Assembly (NCBI GenBank): GCA_025359065.1
Contig: JANYHM010000058.1
Span: forward strand, 1-64,000
Source: Synechococcales cyanobacterium GL140_1_metabinner_5_sub
Lineage (GTDB): Bacteria > Cyanobacteriota > Cyanobacteriia > Cyanobacteriales > Chamaesiphonaceae
Length of the DNA: 64,000 nt
Direction: 5' to 3'
Shown: positions 35,152 to 44,128 of the stretch, piece by piece
How positions within the stretch are numbered: the stretch's first letter is position 1
How the letters are laid out: each line of letters begins with the position of its first letter
Translations under genes and position numbers: made by a program
Notes under the pieces: generated by a model
The model's database searches: none
Told to the model about the DNA's origin: nothing
Seen by the model: the letters and a program-made list of their open reading frames with translations, nothing else

Positions 35152-36105
35152 ATGTCAGATTCCACTTTTACGCCGAATAGTCAGTCTCCCCGTGCGTCTT
35201 CGAAGACATCTTTGCCGGTAGATGCTGCTAGCAAAATTTATCAGTCGGTCTGGAAAATTGCGGTGGCCACCTGGCTGTTAATGGCCGTGGGTAGCGCTAC
35301 TAGAGTTATGAATGCTGGTCTGGCCTGCCCAGATTGGCCACTCTGCTATGGTCAGGCGGTGCCTCTTCAGCAGATGAACTTACAAGTTTTCTTGGAATGG
35401 TTCCACCGTCTAGATGCTGGCTTGATTTTGCTGAGTACTATGGCACTTTGTGGTCGATCTTGGTGGAGCCGCAAGTCTTTGCCAGCTTGGCTGCCGGTAA
35501 TGTCCACGGTGGCGCTGCTGCTGATTTTAGCTCAAGCGGCACTGGGTGCTTTTACGGTCACTGAGCTTCTGCGATTCGATATTGTCACCGCTCATCTGGG
35601 AACTGCGCTACTGTTCTTCTCGGTGCTGCTAGTAGTTAGCAGCAGTTTATCAGCGGCAACTGGTGTTAGTAGCAAATGGTTAACGGCCTCCGCCGGGATC
35701 AGCGCTTTCCTCATTTACGGCCAGAGTTTACTCGGTGCCCTAGTGGGGTCCCAATGGGCTTTGCACCAGTGTTTTGGCAACGACAGACTTTGTGGCGTGA
35801 TGAATAGTCATCTTTGGGGTGTGATTCCAGCAACTCTCAGCGTATTGCTGTTCTTATTGTTGGTTTGGCGCACTGCGGGTTTGAGCAAGGTGTTACGCCA
35901 GCTTGGTGGCAGTGTGGCACTGCTGACTATTTTACAGATTGCTTTAGGGATGGCGACGTTTCGACTGCATTTACAGGCCGCGACTCTCACGGTGGCTCAT
36001 CAATCGATCGGGGCATTACTCCTAGGCACCCTGGTTATCTTCACGACTCTCTCTTTCAGGATGCAGTCTGGTCAGTCTGTTTCGACTCAGCTCAAATCTG
36101 TTTAA
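35152..36105 (+). CDS. ctaA: Heme A synthase (CtaA/COX15)
   Basis: 317 residues with eight membrane helices. It oxidises the C8 methyl of heme O to the formyl of heme A. Conserved elements are GSATRVMNAGLACPDWPLCY in the first loop, EWFHRLDAGLILL, and the paired histidine regions TAHLGTALLFF and VAHQSIGALLLG. It pairs with ctaB (110 nt downstream) and with the divergent oxidase genes. Confidence 0.95.
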   Translation: MSDSTFTPNSQSPRASSKTSLPVDAASKIYQSVWKIAVATWLLMAVGSATRVMNAGLACPDWPLCYGQAVPLQQMNLQVFLEWFHRLDAGLILLSTMALCGRSWWSRKSLPAWLPVMSTVALLLILAQAALGAFTVTELLRFDIVTAHLGTALLFFSVLLVVSSSLSAATGVSSKWLTASAGISAFLIYGQSLLGALVGSQWALHQCFGNDRLCGVMNSHLWGVIPATLSVLLFLLLVWRTAGLSKVLRQLGGSVALLTILQIALGMATFRLHLQAATLTVAHQSIGALLLGTLVIFTTLSFRMQSGQSVSTQLKSV

Positions 36106-36214
36106 TCTTCACCCAGTTTAATTCTACTCAGTCTAATTTTACTCAGTGCGAACCCTCTTCATCTCGCCCTGAATCAACTGCTCATCTATCTTCGTTTTAG
36201 AGACGACTTAAATC

Positions 36215-37204
36215 ATGCAAGAAATGCTCAAGAGTTCTAACTGGCAAGAAACCGTTCGCAGTTACTATCAACTCACTAAGCCCAGAATTATTCCTCTGCT
36301 GCTAATTACCACTTCCGCTTCAATGTGGTTAGCAGGCGAAGGTACTGTCGATCCGCTGTTGCTGTTGGTGACTAATCTGGGTGGTACTTTAGCGGCGGCT
36401 TCTGCTCAGACTTTGAATTGTATTTACGATGGTGATATCGATTATGCAATGGAGCGTACTCGTTCTCGTCCAATCCCCTCAGAGCGGGTACAGTCTAGCC
36501 ATGCGTTGATCTTTGCAGCGGTTTTAGCTGCGCTGTCTTTCTGGCTGCTGGTGACTTTCGCTAATTTGGCGGCGGCGCTGTGGACTATGGCGGGGATCGG
36601 TTTTTATGTAGTGGTCTATACCCATTTTTTAAAGCGTCATACTAGCCAAAACATTGTAATCGGCGGTGCGGCTGGGGCGATTCCGGCTTTGGTAGGTTGG
36701 GCTGCGGTGACTGGCCATGTGAACTTGACGGCTTGGCTACTGTTTGCGATCGTCTTTATTTGGACTCCTCCTCATTTTTGGTCTTTGGCGCTAATGCTGA
36801 AGGATGACTATGCCAAGGTGGGGATTCCGATGTTGCCGGTGGTGGCTGGGGCGGAGGAAACTACTAATCAGATTGGGCTATATACTCTGCTGCTGGTGCC
36901 AACCACTGGTTTGTTGGTATATCCGTTGGGTGTTTCGGGCGCTGTCTATGGTGTCTCGGCATTCATTTTGGGATTAATGCTGTTTCAACGGGTACAAGAG
37001 TTGATGGCTGAACCAGAAAGCCGTGATCGGGCAAAGTCTCTCTTCAAGTTCTCGATTCTCTATCTTATGGTGCTCTGTACTGCTATGGTGGTAGACAGTC
37101 TACCTGTGGTTCATCAGTTAGATGCTCAGATTTGGCAGGTGGGTCAAAACTTTGCTCAATCCATTAGTCATTTTGCTCTGGGTTTGCTGCCGCAGAATTT
37201 CTAA
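36215..37204 (+). CDS. ctaB: Protoheme IX farnesyltransferase (heme O synthase)
   Basis: 329 residues, UbiA-family prenyltransferase with about nine helices. The prenyl-diphosphate motif is [20 protein letters not shown] and the second aspartate motif region is [20 protein letters not shown]. It adds the farnesyl group to heme B to give heme O, used by CtaA. Start ATG at 36215 is at the usual place before the first helix. Confidence 0.96.
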   Translation: MQEMLKSSNWQETVRSYYQLTKPRIIPLLLITTSASMWLAGEGTVDPLLLLVTNLGGTLAAASAQTLNCIYDGDIDYAMERTRSRPIPSERVQSSHALIFAAVLAALSFWLLVTFANLAAALWTMAGIGFYVVVYTHFLKRHTSQNIVIGGAAGAIPALVGWAAVTGHVNLTAWLLFAIVFIWTPPHFWSLALMLKDDYAKVGIPMLPVVAGAEETTNQIGLYTLLLVPTTGLLVYPLGVSGAVYGVSAFILGLMLFQRVQELMAEPESRDRAKSLFKFSILYLMVLCTAMVVDSLPVVHQLDAQIWQVGQNFAQSISHFALGLLPQNF

Positions 37205-37286
37205 TAACACATGCAATATCAGAAGACTTCAATAGAGTGCAATGGGAGTTAGCTATGATGCTAAGTAAACATGAGGATCACCACCT

Positions 37287-38117
37287 ATGGACTTTTGGCA
37301 ACAGGTACAGACCCTCTCTCACGAAATCAGCAAAGAAGTAGGCGATCGACTGCTCACTGACTTTGGTAGCGCCACCGCTGAAACCAAATCTGATGGCAGC
37401 CTAGTCACCCAGTCCGATCGATGGGCAGATAACTTCATCAAACAAGCGCTATTAAAAGCCTTCCCCGATCACGCCGTCCTAAGCGAAGAAGACTTTCACC
37501 TCTTCACTGATACTCCTTGGACGTGGGTAATCGACCCGATCGATGGCACTACTAACTTTGCCCGAGGAATGCCCTTGTGGGGAATCTCGATCGGTCTGCT
37601 CTATCATGGGCACCCAGTATTTGGTCATGTATACTTCCCACCAATTCAGCAATCTTTCTATGGCTACTGGCCGGGGGAAAGTGGCCTAGAAATGCCAACT
37701 GGTGCCTGGTTAAACGGTAAATCTATCCATACCACCCGCGATCAGCCCAGCAGCAGCCACCTGTTTGGAATTTGTGCTCGGAGCACCGCGATCGTTCAGC
37801 ATCGAGTGCCCGCTAAGCTGCGGATGGTGGGCGTGACAACTTACAGCTTTTTATCAGTAGCCGCCGGTTTTATGATGGGAGCAGTGGAGTCTACTCCTAA
37901 GATTTGGGACTTGGCGGCAGTCTGGCCAATTTTTCATGCCGCAGGTGGTCACTGGGTTTCTTTGTCTAACAAAGATATTTTTCCGGCGGATATTGGGCGG
38001 AATTATGGCAACTACCCTTTGCCCAGCATGGTTTTGGCTCGCGCCAATATCACAGGCATTTTTGAACCAGCGGTACGCACCGGGCTAGGGTTGCCAGGGA
38101 ACTTCTGTATGCTGTAG
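37287..38117 (+). CDS. Inositol monophosphatase family protein
   Basis: 276 residues. The metal-binding motifs are EED (SEEDFHLF), WVIDPIDGTTNFARGMP and IWDLAAVWPIFHAAGG, all intact, so phosphatase activity is likely. Family members act on inositol phosphates, PAP or sugar phosphates; the substrate cannot be assigned here. AGGATCACCACCT upstream gives a reasonable ribosome site for the ATG. Confidence 0.9.
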   Translation: MDFWQQVQTLSHEISKEVGDRLLTDFGSATAETKSDGSLVTQSDRWADNFIKQALLKAFPDHAVLSEEDFHLFTDTPWTWVIDPIDGTTNFARGMPLWGISIGLLYHGHPVFGHVYFPPIQQSFYGYWPGESGLEMPTGAWLNGKSIHTTRDQPSSSHLFGICARSTAIVQHRVPAKLRMVGVTTYSFLSVAAGFMMGAVESTPKIWDLAAVWPIFHAAGGHWVSLSNKDIFPADIGRNYGNYPLPSMVLARANITGIFEPAVRTGLGLPGNFCML

Positions 38118-38151
38118 ACTTGTAGATTGCGTCTTACAGTTGAGATAAATC

Positions 38152-38349
38152 ATGCCTAAACTCAAATCCCGCCGCGCTGCCGCCAAACGGTTTCGTGCCA
38201 GCGGCACCGGCAAAATCATGCGCCGCAAGGCTTTTAAGAGCCACTTACTAGCTCACAAGAGTCCTACTCGTCGCCGGAATCTTTCTAAGATTGCGGTTGT
38301 CAGTGAAGTAGATACCGATCGGGTACGTGGCATGTTGCCATATTTGTAA
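38152..38349 (+). CDS. rpmI: 50S ribosomal protein L35
   Basis: 65 residues, very basic, starting [20 protein letters not shown] and with [16 protein letters not shown]. It sits 120 nt before rplT, the conserved rpmI-rplT pair. infC, upstream of this pair in many bacteria, is not here. Confidence 0.96.
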   Translation: MPKLKSRRAAAKRFRASGTGKIMRRKAFKSHLLAHKSPTRRRNLSKIAVVSEVDTDRVRGMLPYL

Positions 38350-38469
38350 GCTCGGCTCACAGATCCCATTCAGTTAGCTTGGTAGCTTGAGGAATCAAGA
38401 TTTTTATTAATCTTTAGGTACCGTAGAGCCATCAAAACCAAATCACCATCGACTAACACCTCCAAATAA

Positions 38470-38823
38470 ATGACCAGAGTAAAACGCGGTAATGTTGCCC
38501 GCAAACATCGCAACAAAATTTTAAAACTAGCCAGCGGTTTCAGAGGATCACACTCTAAACTGTTCCGCATAGCCAACCAGCAGGTCATGAAAGCCCTGCG
38601 GAATGCTTACCGCGATCGGCGCAAAAAGAAGCGGGACTTTCGTCGGCTGTGGATTGCTCGGGTAAATGCTGCGGCTAGAATGCACGGCACTACCTACAGT
38701 CGTCTGATTGGTGGCATGAAAAAAGCCGATATCCAATTGAACCGCAAGATGCTAGCGCAGATGGCGATCCAAGATATGGCCGGATTTGAGCAAGTGGTAA
38801 AACTAGCCATGGCTGCCAAATAA
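38470..38823 (+). CDS. rplT: 50S ribosomal protein L20
   Basis: 117 residues starting [20 protein letters not shown], with the rRNA-binding N-terminal extension and the conserved [20 protein letters not shown]. An early assembly protein and an autogenous repressor of its operon in several bacteria. Its stop is 6 nt before the duplicated dyad described at 38829. Confidence 0.97.
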   Translation: MTRVKRGNVARKHRNKILKLASGFRGSHSKLFRIANQQVMKALRNAYRDRRKKKRDFRRLWIARVNAAARMHGTTYSRLIGGMKKADIQLNRKMLAQMAIQDMAGFEQVVKLAMAAK

Positions 38824-38828
38824 ACTCC

Positions 38829-38863
38829 GGAGAATACTCCACTTCAATTTAGGAGAATACTCC
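38829..38863 (+). repeat. Two identical 12-bp dyads before the solute-binding protein gene
   Basis: GGAGAATACTCC occurs twice, at 38829-38840 and 38852-38863, 23 bp apart. Each copy is itself an inverted repeat (GGAG, AATA, CTCC). The second copy ends directly at the ATG (38864), so its GGAG is the Shine-Dalgarno and its CTCC could mask it. An overlapping 8-bp palindrome CTCCGGAG is at 38825-38832. Confidence 0.6.
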
Positions 38864-39631
38864 ATGCAAAGTCAGCTACGGATCTTTTTAGTACTGGGGC
38901 TGGCTTTGTTGTATTTGGCTCCCGCTTCGGCAGAAACACTCAAAGGTGTGCGGCAGCGAGGTCGGCTGATTGTGGCAGTAAAAGACAATACTCGTCCCTT
39001 GGGTTTTAAAGATCAGCAAGGGCGTTTGCAAGGTTTAGAAATAGATATTGCCCAGCGATTATCAACAGAAATTTTGGGACAGCCCGATCGAGTAGACTTG
39101 ATACCAATCAATAATCAAGATCGATTGCAAGTTTTGTTCGATCGCAAAGTAGATGTAACTATTGCTCGTTTGGGCATAAATCGCGGTCGATCGCGGGTGG
39201 TAGAGTTTAGCAAGCCTTATTATCAAGATGGAACGGGGTTGTTAACCAATAGCGCTAAAGTACAAAAACTAGCCGATTTAGCCGGACAACCAGTAGCAGT
39301 AATTCAGTCTTCGGTTAGCTCATATCCAGTAGCAGAAAATATTCCAAGGGCAAAACTAGTGCCGGTGGGCAGTTATGCAGGAGCAAAAAAGCTGTTAGAT
39401 GAGGGTAGAGTAGTTGCTTTTGCGGCAGATTATAGTTTGCTGGTGGGTTGGGTACAGGAATTTCCGCAGGGGTATCGACTGTTGCCAGAAAAGCTGAGCG
39501 TAGAATCACTGGCAATCGCTATGCCTAAAGGAATCCAGCATCAGGAGCTAAGAGAGTTTGTGCAGGAAGCGCTCGATCGATGGAAGAAGGAAGGTTGGCT
39601 CCAAGAGAGAATCCGTTATTGGGGTTTATAG
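38864..39631 (+). CDS. Periplasmic amino-acid-type solute-binding protein
   Basis: 255 residues, bacterial extracellular solute-binding family 3. A signal peptide is clear (IFLVLGLALLYLAPASA, cleavage near residue 23), then the lobe-1 opening LKGVRQRGRLIVAVKDNTRP and GLEIDIAQRLSTEILG. The hinge and lobe-2 region contains QPVAVIQSSVSSYPVAEN. No permease or ATPase gene is adjacent, so it is an orphan component or a sensor-like protein. Translation may be controlled by the dyad overlapping its ribosome site. Confidence 0.85.
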   Translation: MQSQLRIFLVLGLALLYLAPASAETLKGVRQRGRLIVAVKDNTRPLGFKDQQGRLQGLEIDIAQRLSTEILGQPDRVDLIPINNQDRLQVLFDRKVDVTIARLGINRGRSRVVEFSKPYYQDGTGLLTNSAKVQKLADLAGQPVAVIQSSVSSYPVAENIPRAKLVPVGSYAGAKKLLDEGRVVAFAADYSLLVGWVQEFPQGYRLLPEKLSVESLAIAMPKGIQHQELREFVQEALDRWKKEGWLQERIRYWGL

Positions 39632-39633
39632 CT

Positions 39634-40164
39634 ATGAAATTTTTAATCGATCGAATCTCTTCGCCCATGGGCATTCTGCTGCTAGTTTCTGATGGTGAAA
39701 GTCTATGCGCATTAGATTTTGCTGACTATGAGACGCGGATGATGGGGTTATTGCAAAAACGCTATGCCTCGGTGGAGTTGGTGGAGGCGATCAATCCGCA
39801 AGGATTTAGTAGTAAAATTGTGGCTTATTTAGCTGGAGATTTTGGTAGTTTAAATAATATTCCTGTGAATGCTGGCGGCACCGATTTTCAGCGGCTAGTT
39901 TGGCAGGAACTACGCAAAATTCCGGTTGGGACAACGCTTACCTATGGAGAACTAGCGACCAACTTAGGCAAGCCCACCGCTTCTAGAGCTGTAGGCATGG
40001 CCAATTCACTAAACCCCGTAGCGATCGTGGTGCCTTGTCATCGGGTGATTGGGGCTAAAGCAAAACTCACGGGTTATGCCGGAGGGTTAGAACGCAAACA
40101 GTGGTTACTAGAGCATGAAGGAGTTTGTCGTCAAAACGTTCAGGGAAGCTTGGTATACAATTAG
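39634..40164 (+). CDS. ogt: Methylated-DNA-protein-cysteine S-methyltransferase
   Basis: 176 residues from the ATG at 39634 (MKFLIDRISSPMGILLLVSD); an upstream in-frame start would overlap the previous gene and lacks conservation. The acceptor cysteine is in AIVVPCHRVIGAK; the helix-turn-helix is in GTTLTYGELATNLGKPTAS and the finger region in TGYAGGLERKQWLLEHE. It removes O6-methyl from guanine by suicide transfer. Compare the cysteine-less relative at 10937. Confidence 0.94.
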   Translation: MKFLIDRISSPMGILLLVSDGESLCALDFADYETRMMGLLQKRYASVELVEAINPQGFSSKIVAYLAGDFGSLNNIPVNAGGTDFQRLVWQELRKIPVGTTLTYGELATNLGKPTASRAVGMANSLNPVAIVVPCHRVIGAKAKLTGYAGGLERKQWLLEHEGVCRQNVQGSLVYN

Positions 40165-40187
40165 GAACCTGAACCCGGAATGGAGCT

Positions 40188-40766
40188 ATGAACGATCTAA
40201 ATAATTTGTGCCCACCAAAAGAGATCGCCGCGATCGATGCTGATGGTAAATCGATCGGCTTCAACATGCCTTCTGAGCCACTGACCTGTTCACTTTTAAG
40301 GGTTCTTGCTGCATCTAAGCCCGCTGGCAATTTCTTAGAGCTGGGTTCTGGGACAGGGGTGTCCACAGCCTGGATTTTGGATGGAATGGATGTAAATTCT
40401 CGGTTAACGACGATCGACAATGAAGAATCTCTGTTACAAATTCTGAGGCAACATTTGGGTTCAGATCCCAGGTTAACGGTGGTTTGTGGGGATGGGGATC
40501 AGATTGTGCCATCCTTGGCTGGACAAGAGTTTGACTTTATTTTTGCCGATGCTTGGCCGGGTAAATATCGCTTTCTTGATAAAACATTGTCACTTCTTAA
40601 ATCAGGTGGAATTTATGTGATCGATGATATGTTGCCTCAACCCAACTGGCCAGAGGGACACGAGCAAAAAGCTACTGCTTTGATTGCCGACCTAGAAAAC
40701 CGTAGTGATCTAAAGTTGGTCAAAATGTCTTGGGCTAGTGGCATTATCTTGGCAACGAAGCTTTAG
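40188..40766 (+). CDS. Class I SAM-dependent methyltransferase, O-methyltransferase-like
   Basis: 192 residues. Motif I is NFLELGSGTGVSTAWIL, the acidic residue after strand 2 is in LTTIDNEESLLQI, and strand 4 is FDFIFADAWPGKY. It resembles catechol-type O-methyltransferases. The substrate is unknown. It lies 24 nt after ogt and 16 nt before the phosphatase-like gene, so the three may be co-transcribed. Confidence 0.8.
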   Translation: MNDLNNLCPPKEIAAIDADGKSIGFNMPSEPLTCSLLRVLAASKPAGNFLELGSGTGVSTAWILDGMDVNSRLTTIDNEESLLQILRQHLGSDPRLTVVCGDGDQIVPSLAGQEFDFIFADAWPGKYRFLDKTLSLLKSGGIYVIDDMLPQPNWPEGHEQKATALIADLENRSDLKLVKMSWASGIILATKL

Positions 40767-40782
40767 TTTTGGAGAAGTAAGT

Positions 40783-41139
40783 ATGGAAAATCTGAAGCTG
40801 CTGTTTGTCTGTGGCAAAAATATGTTGCGTAGCCCTACGGCTGAAGCCATATTTGCGGAATATCCTGGACTAGAAGTGGATTCGGCAGGAGTCGATCGAG
40901 ATGCTGAAACACTATTAGGAGTTGAGGCCATTGAATGGGCAGATATTATTTTTGTGATGGAAAAAACTCATTTGCGTAAACTGCGCACCAAGTTTAAATC
41001 AGACCCCTGCCTGCGTAATAAGCGACTTGTCTCTTTAGATATCCCTGATAACTATGAATACATGCAACCAGAACTGATCGATTTGCTTAACCGGAAAATT
41101 ATTCCCTTACTAGGTACTTTTGCAGCTCAAGATAGCTGA
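40783..41139 (+). CDS. Low-molecular-weight protein tyrosine phosphatase-like protein
   Basis: 118 residues from the ATG at 40783. The CX5R(S/T) loop is in LLFVCGKNMLRSPTAEAIF. Instead of the DP general acid loop of classical LMW phosphatases, the C-terminal half reads SLDIPDNYEYMQPELIDLL, which resembles a group of short bacterial proteins with uncertain activity. Overlaps the end of the convergent GNAT gene by 30 nt. Confidence 0.75.
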   Translation: MENLKLLFVCGKNMLRSPTAEAIFAEYPGLEVDSAGVDRDAETLLGVEAIEWADIIFVMEKTHLRKLRTKFKSDPCLRNKRLVSLDIPDNYEYMQPELIDLLNRKIIPLLGTFAAQDS

Positions 41140-41571
41140 TTTACTTCTCCGATTCAATAGCGATTTATAAAGTTGGATGGCCGCGTCTTGGGCTGTAACG
41201 ACTGTGAGATGTATTCTACGCAAGTCAGTATCTCGTCGAGCACGTATAAGGACTTCGATTGTAAGTGCCCGTGCGAAACCACGCCGCCGAAAATCAGGTC
41301 TAACATAGAGTCCAGCTATAAAACCACGATGCTTTTCATTCACTTCGTCAAAACGTGAAAAGCGAATGGTGCCGACAAGAATATCATCCGAAAAAGCTCC
41401 AAGAATATATGTATCTTCAGATTCTTGGAGACGTGAAGCCACTGCTTCGAGTGTGAGATTTTCTTCCTTTTCAGATGGAGTACCGAATGCAGGTGGTTGC
41501 TCATGCAATGCAGCCAAACGGAGTACTCGATATTCTTTTACGTCTGCGGGCGTAAGTGTTCGTATTGTCAT
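41110..41571 (-). CDS. GNAT family N-acetyltransferase
   Basis: 153 residues. The acetyl-CoA loop is in YVRPDFRRRGFARALTIEVL (RRRGFA, Q/RxxGxA type), preceded by RGFIAGLYV. TIRTLTPADVKEYRVLRLAA at the start is the common GNAT opening. Acceptor substrate unknown. Ends inside the convergent phosphatase-like gene. Confidence 0.85.
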   Translation of the reverse strand: MTIRTLTPADVKEYRVLRLAALHEQPPAFGTPSEKEENLTLEAVASRLQESEDTYILGAFSDDILVGTIRFSRFDEVNEKHRGFIAGLYVRPDFRRRGFARALTIEVLIRARRDTDLRRIHLTVVTAQDAAIQLYKSLLNRRSKSAILSCKST

Positions 41572-41929
41572 ACCTTACCTTAAACTATATGAAACGCGAC
41601 AAATGCTGAGCTTAGCAGGCGGATTGTTAGCTAGCGGCATACACCCAAATCTTGAACTTCGCTTCAGAGGATAACGCTGTTTTCAATGAACCGTACTGAG
41701 TATAACAAAACTCTTCAAACTATTGAATCAGGTCATGAAACCTCTCATCTGACACTCGCCAACAAATTCCGTATGCTCGTGACTTCAAATAATTCAACAG
41801 TTCCCCAACTGTATTACTTACCATCCATTGTCTAGCAATAACATAGCTAGACTGATAACCTTTGCTGTGAAAAAAATTCTGGCACCATGCCAGATTGGAT
41901 GGGGGCGCAAGGTTTGCCCCAAGATCACC
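41572..41929. other. Gap of about 360 nt between the GNAT gene and the DUF6464-like gene
   Basis: No frame here looks like a real gene. A 49-codon plus-strand frame (ATG at 41686) and an interrupted minus-strand frame (one in-frame TAG) read through the same part; neither has recognisable motifs or a ribosome site. A decayed gene fragment is possible but not shown. Confidence 0.3.
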
Positions 41930-42601
41930 TTAGCTGAAGTCAATATGCGATTCATCATCTGGCACGAATGGCACGAAATTGTTTTGTATGTAATCGCGAC
42001 ATCCTTCACAGGTTTCGGCACCGGGATGTACTGCACACCGAAGAAAAGCAGAATTAGCATTATAGTCACAAGTCAGATCCCCAAGTCCAACCATCCCGAT
42101 CAGCTCATTATCTGATTCGGGATGTTCATGTACTGCTGTCCAAGTGGTTCCCCAATCATCTGATTCGAGATCTCCACCACCACACTCGCTATAGCGGTAA
42201 TAATCATCGAAATTGATTACTCTTTCGTTGATATCATTATTACCACTGGTAAAACTCGATCTATTAGTTACATTACTTGTATGATTTTCTCCAAGTTGAG
42301 GCTTAAATTTATGGCTGGCCTTAGGCAAGTATGGAATTGGGGAGATAATCATAAATGCGATTGTGCAAGGAACAAGAAGACATGAAAGGATAGTAAATGC
42401 CCACATCCAGATAGTACATGCCCAAGTTATTATCCAGACAACAATTGGAATACTAAAAATCAGATTGAAAACCAGCAAAATTATAGCTAAACATCCTATT
42501 CCCAGTGCCATCTCTGCAAAATAGGTCAGAATTTCCACACACTTTTCTACTAAAAGATCAAATATAAATCCAGATACGCTATACTTTTTTCTCTTGCCCA
42601 T
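41930..42601 (-). CDS. Membrane protein with C-terminal DUF6464-like cysteine domain
   Basis: 223 residues from the ATG at 42601 (MGKRKKYSVSG); a TTG 12 nt upstream is less likely. Two or three hydrophobic segments (residues about 25-85) are followed by a Ser/Asn-rich linker and a C-terminal domain with the pattern TCDYNANSAFLRCAVHPG and ETCEGCRDY, four cysteines placed like a small zinc domain. I recall this pattern as the cyanobacterial DUF6464 family. No function is known. Upstream, a 76-codon frame ends 7 nt before its alternative start. Confidence 0.65.
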   Translation of the reverse strand: MGKRKKYSVSGFIFDLLVEKCVEILTYFAEMALGIGCLAIILLVFNLIFSIPIVVWIITWACTIWMWAFTILSCLLVPCTIAFMIISPIPYLPKASHKFKPQLGENHTSNVTNRSSFTSGNNDINERVINFDDYYRYSECGGGDLESDDWGTTWTAVHEHPESDNELIGMVGLGDLTCDYNANSAFLRCAVHPGAETCEGCRDYIQNNFVPFVPDDESHIDFS

Positions 42602-42620
42602 AATGATCACCAAAGATAAG

Positions 42621-42851
42621 TTACAGAGGTTTCGCTGTGAATGAGGTGCGTTTAACTAGACTGGAAATAGCTTTAGACAAAGACTTTCGGTAGGCTAGCC
42701 AGAAACAAGCTTCCCACTCAGCAACGGATTCTGCTAACCAACGAGTTTGGTCGTAGATGTCAGTAATTTTTTCGTAGTAACCCATTCTGCTAAACCTCTT
42801 GTAGCACTCTAAAATCACCTTAATGCTGCCAACCTCATAGGGAAATTCCAA
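42621..42851 (-). CDS. Hypothetical 76-residue protein
   Basis: A small frame starting with TTG at 42851 (MEFPYEVGSIKVILECYKRF) and ending about 20 nt before the DUF6464-like gene on the same strand. It is rich in aromatic residues (Tyr, Phe, Trp) and predicted to be mainly helical. I do not recognise it. The non-ATG start and lack of an obvious ribosome site make it uncertain; its place directly upstream supports a shared transcript. Confidence 0.4.
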   Translation of the reverse strand: MEFPYEVGSIKVILECYKRFSRMGYYEKITDIYDQTRWLAESVAEWEACFWLAYRKSLSKAISSLVKRTSFTAKPL

Positions 42852-43136
42852 ATGCTGCCCTACAGATTACATTGATACCAACAGATCAGATTCAAACCAC
42901 TGCCGCAACAAAAAACTGAAGCCAGCTAACAATTATTAGACAGAAACTTTCTATCTATCCACCCAAAACTAGAAAGATACATCGAAGAATTCGGCATATT
43001 CCCAGTGGAAAAGCAGAACTGTTCTGCCTATCATCCTATTTAAGGTGGATCTGCTGAATCTGTCCACCTATCTTAACGTAATGCAAAATTTACCAACGTG
43101 TCTTCTCGACTAAGTTAGAGACGTAATCCGCCTTAT

Positions 43137-44102
43137 TCAAAAATGCTGAAACTGACTATCAGAGCTTAATAACAGCTCTTGACCATCATCTATCAACAAA
43201 ATTTCTGGTGTTGCCGTGGTTTGACCAATAATCGCTGCCTTTCCACCAATCAACGTTACCAATGCTTGAGCCGTAGGCAGCGGCAAACAAAGCACCAACT
43301 CAAAATCTTCTCCACCGCCCAATACCCAATTGATCGGACGCTCAGTCAACCCCCATAACCCTGGATTGATCGAAATCGCCGATCGATCTATCCTTGCCCC
43401 TACCCCACTAGCCCGACAAAGCTGAGCAATAGCATCCCATAACCCATCACTACTATCCATCCCGGCCACAAATTCCGGCTGTAACTTATTAAGCAGAGGC
43501 ACTACATCTAACCGAGGTACCGGACGCTGGTGAGCGCGGATCAATTCCTGTCGATCTAGCAAATTCAAATCTTGCCCCAAATTCAAATCCAACAATAATT
43601 CTAAGCCCGCCTTAGACTTACCATGATCACCCGTCACCACAATCGCCGCACCGGGCATAGCCGCATCTCGCCGGATCACCGCTGAACTTTCCACTCGGCC
43701 AAAAGCCGTAATTGCCACCGTCCGCACGGTCGATCGATAGACATCACCACCCACAATACCAGTACCGTAACGCTCTAAACAGGCTGCCAAACCACGATAC
43801 AAATCTGCCACCCATTGAACCTGAGTATTTGGTGGCAAACCCAGACCAACGGTAATACCCAAAGGCATCGCTCCCATGGCCGCCAAATCTGAGAGGTTAG
43901 CCGCTGCCGATCGCCACCCTACATCTTCAGCAGAAGTGGTTTGATCGCTAAAATGCACCCGATCGACCAGCACATCAGTCGTCACCACCAAATTTTCACC
44001 CCTAAACGCAAGCACCGCTGCGTCATCGCCAACGGTGCCTGGTAAACAATACGGGAAGACTAGCTGTAACAGCCCAGCCTCACCAATTTCAGATATTTCC
44101 AT
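43137..44102 (-). CDS. thiL: Thiamine-monophosphate kinase
   Basis: 321 residues; converts thiamine phosphate to thiamine diphosphate. The Mg/ATP motifs are VGDDAAVLAF and TTDVLVDRVHF, with AAANLSDLAAMGAMPLG and VVTGDHGKSKAGLELLL, and the substrate region VAGMDSSDGLWDAI and VLGGGEDFELVLCLP. Normal family length. It lies 26 nt downstream of frp on the same strand. Confidence 0.95.
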   Translation of the reverse strand: MEISEIGEAGLLQLVFPYCLPGTVGDDAAVLAFRGENLVVTTDVLVDRVHFSDQTTSAEDVGWRSAAANLSDLAAMGAMPLGITVGLGLPPNTQVQWVADLYRGLAACLERYGTGIVGGDVYRSTVRTVAITAFGRVESSAVIRRDAAMPGAAIVVTGDHGKSKAGLELLLDLNLGQDLNLLDRQELIRAHQRPVPRLDVVPLLNKLQPEFVAGMDSSDGLWDAIAQLCRASGVGARIDRSAISINPGLWGLTERPINWVLGGGEDFELVLCLPLPTAQALVTLIGGKAAIIGQTTATPEILLIDDGQELLLSSDSQFQHF

Positions 44103-44128
44103 ATATTACGAGCGGCAAGTTTGCCAAT

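Noticed and set aside
41640-41820. Possible remnant of a gene on the minus strand in the gap before the DUF6464-like gene
   Set aside because: The frame has an in-frame TAG and no motif I recognise, and an overlapping plus-strand frame is equally open. Not enough to call a pseudogene.
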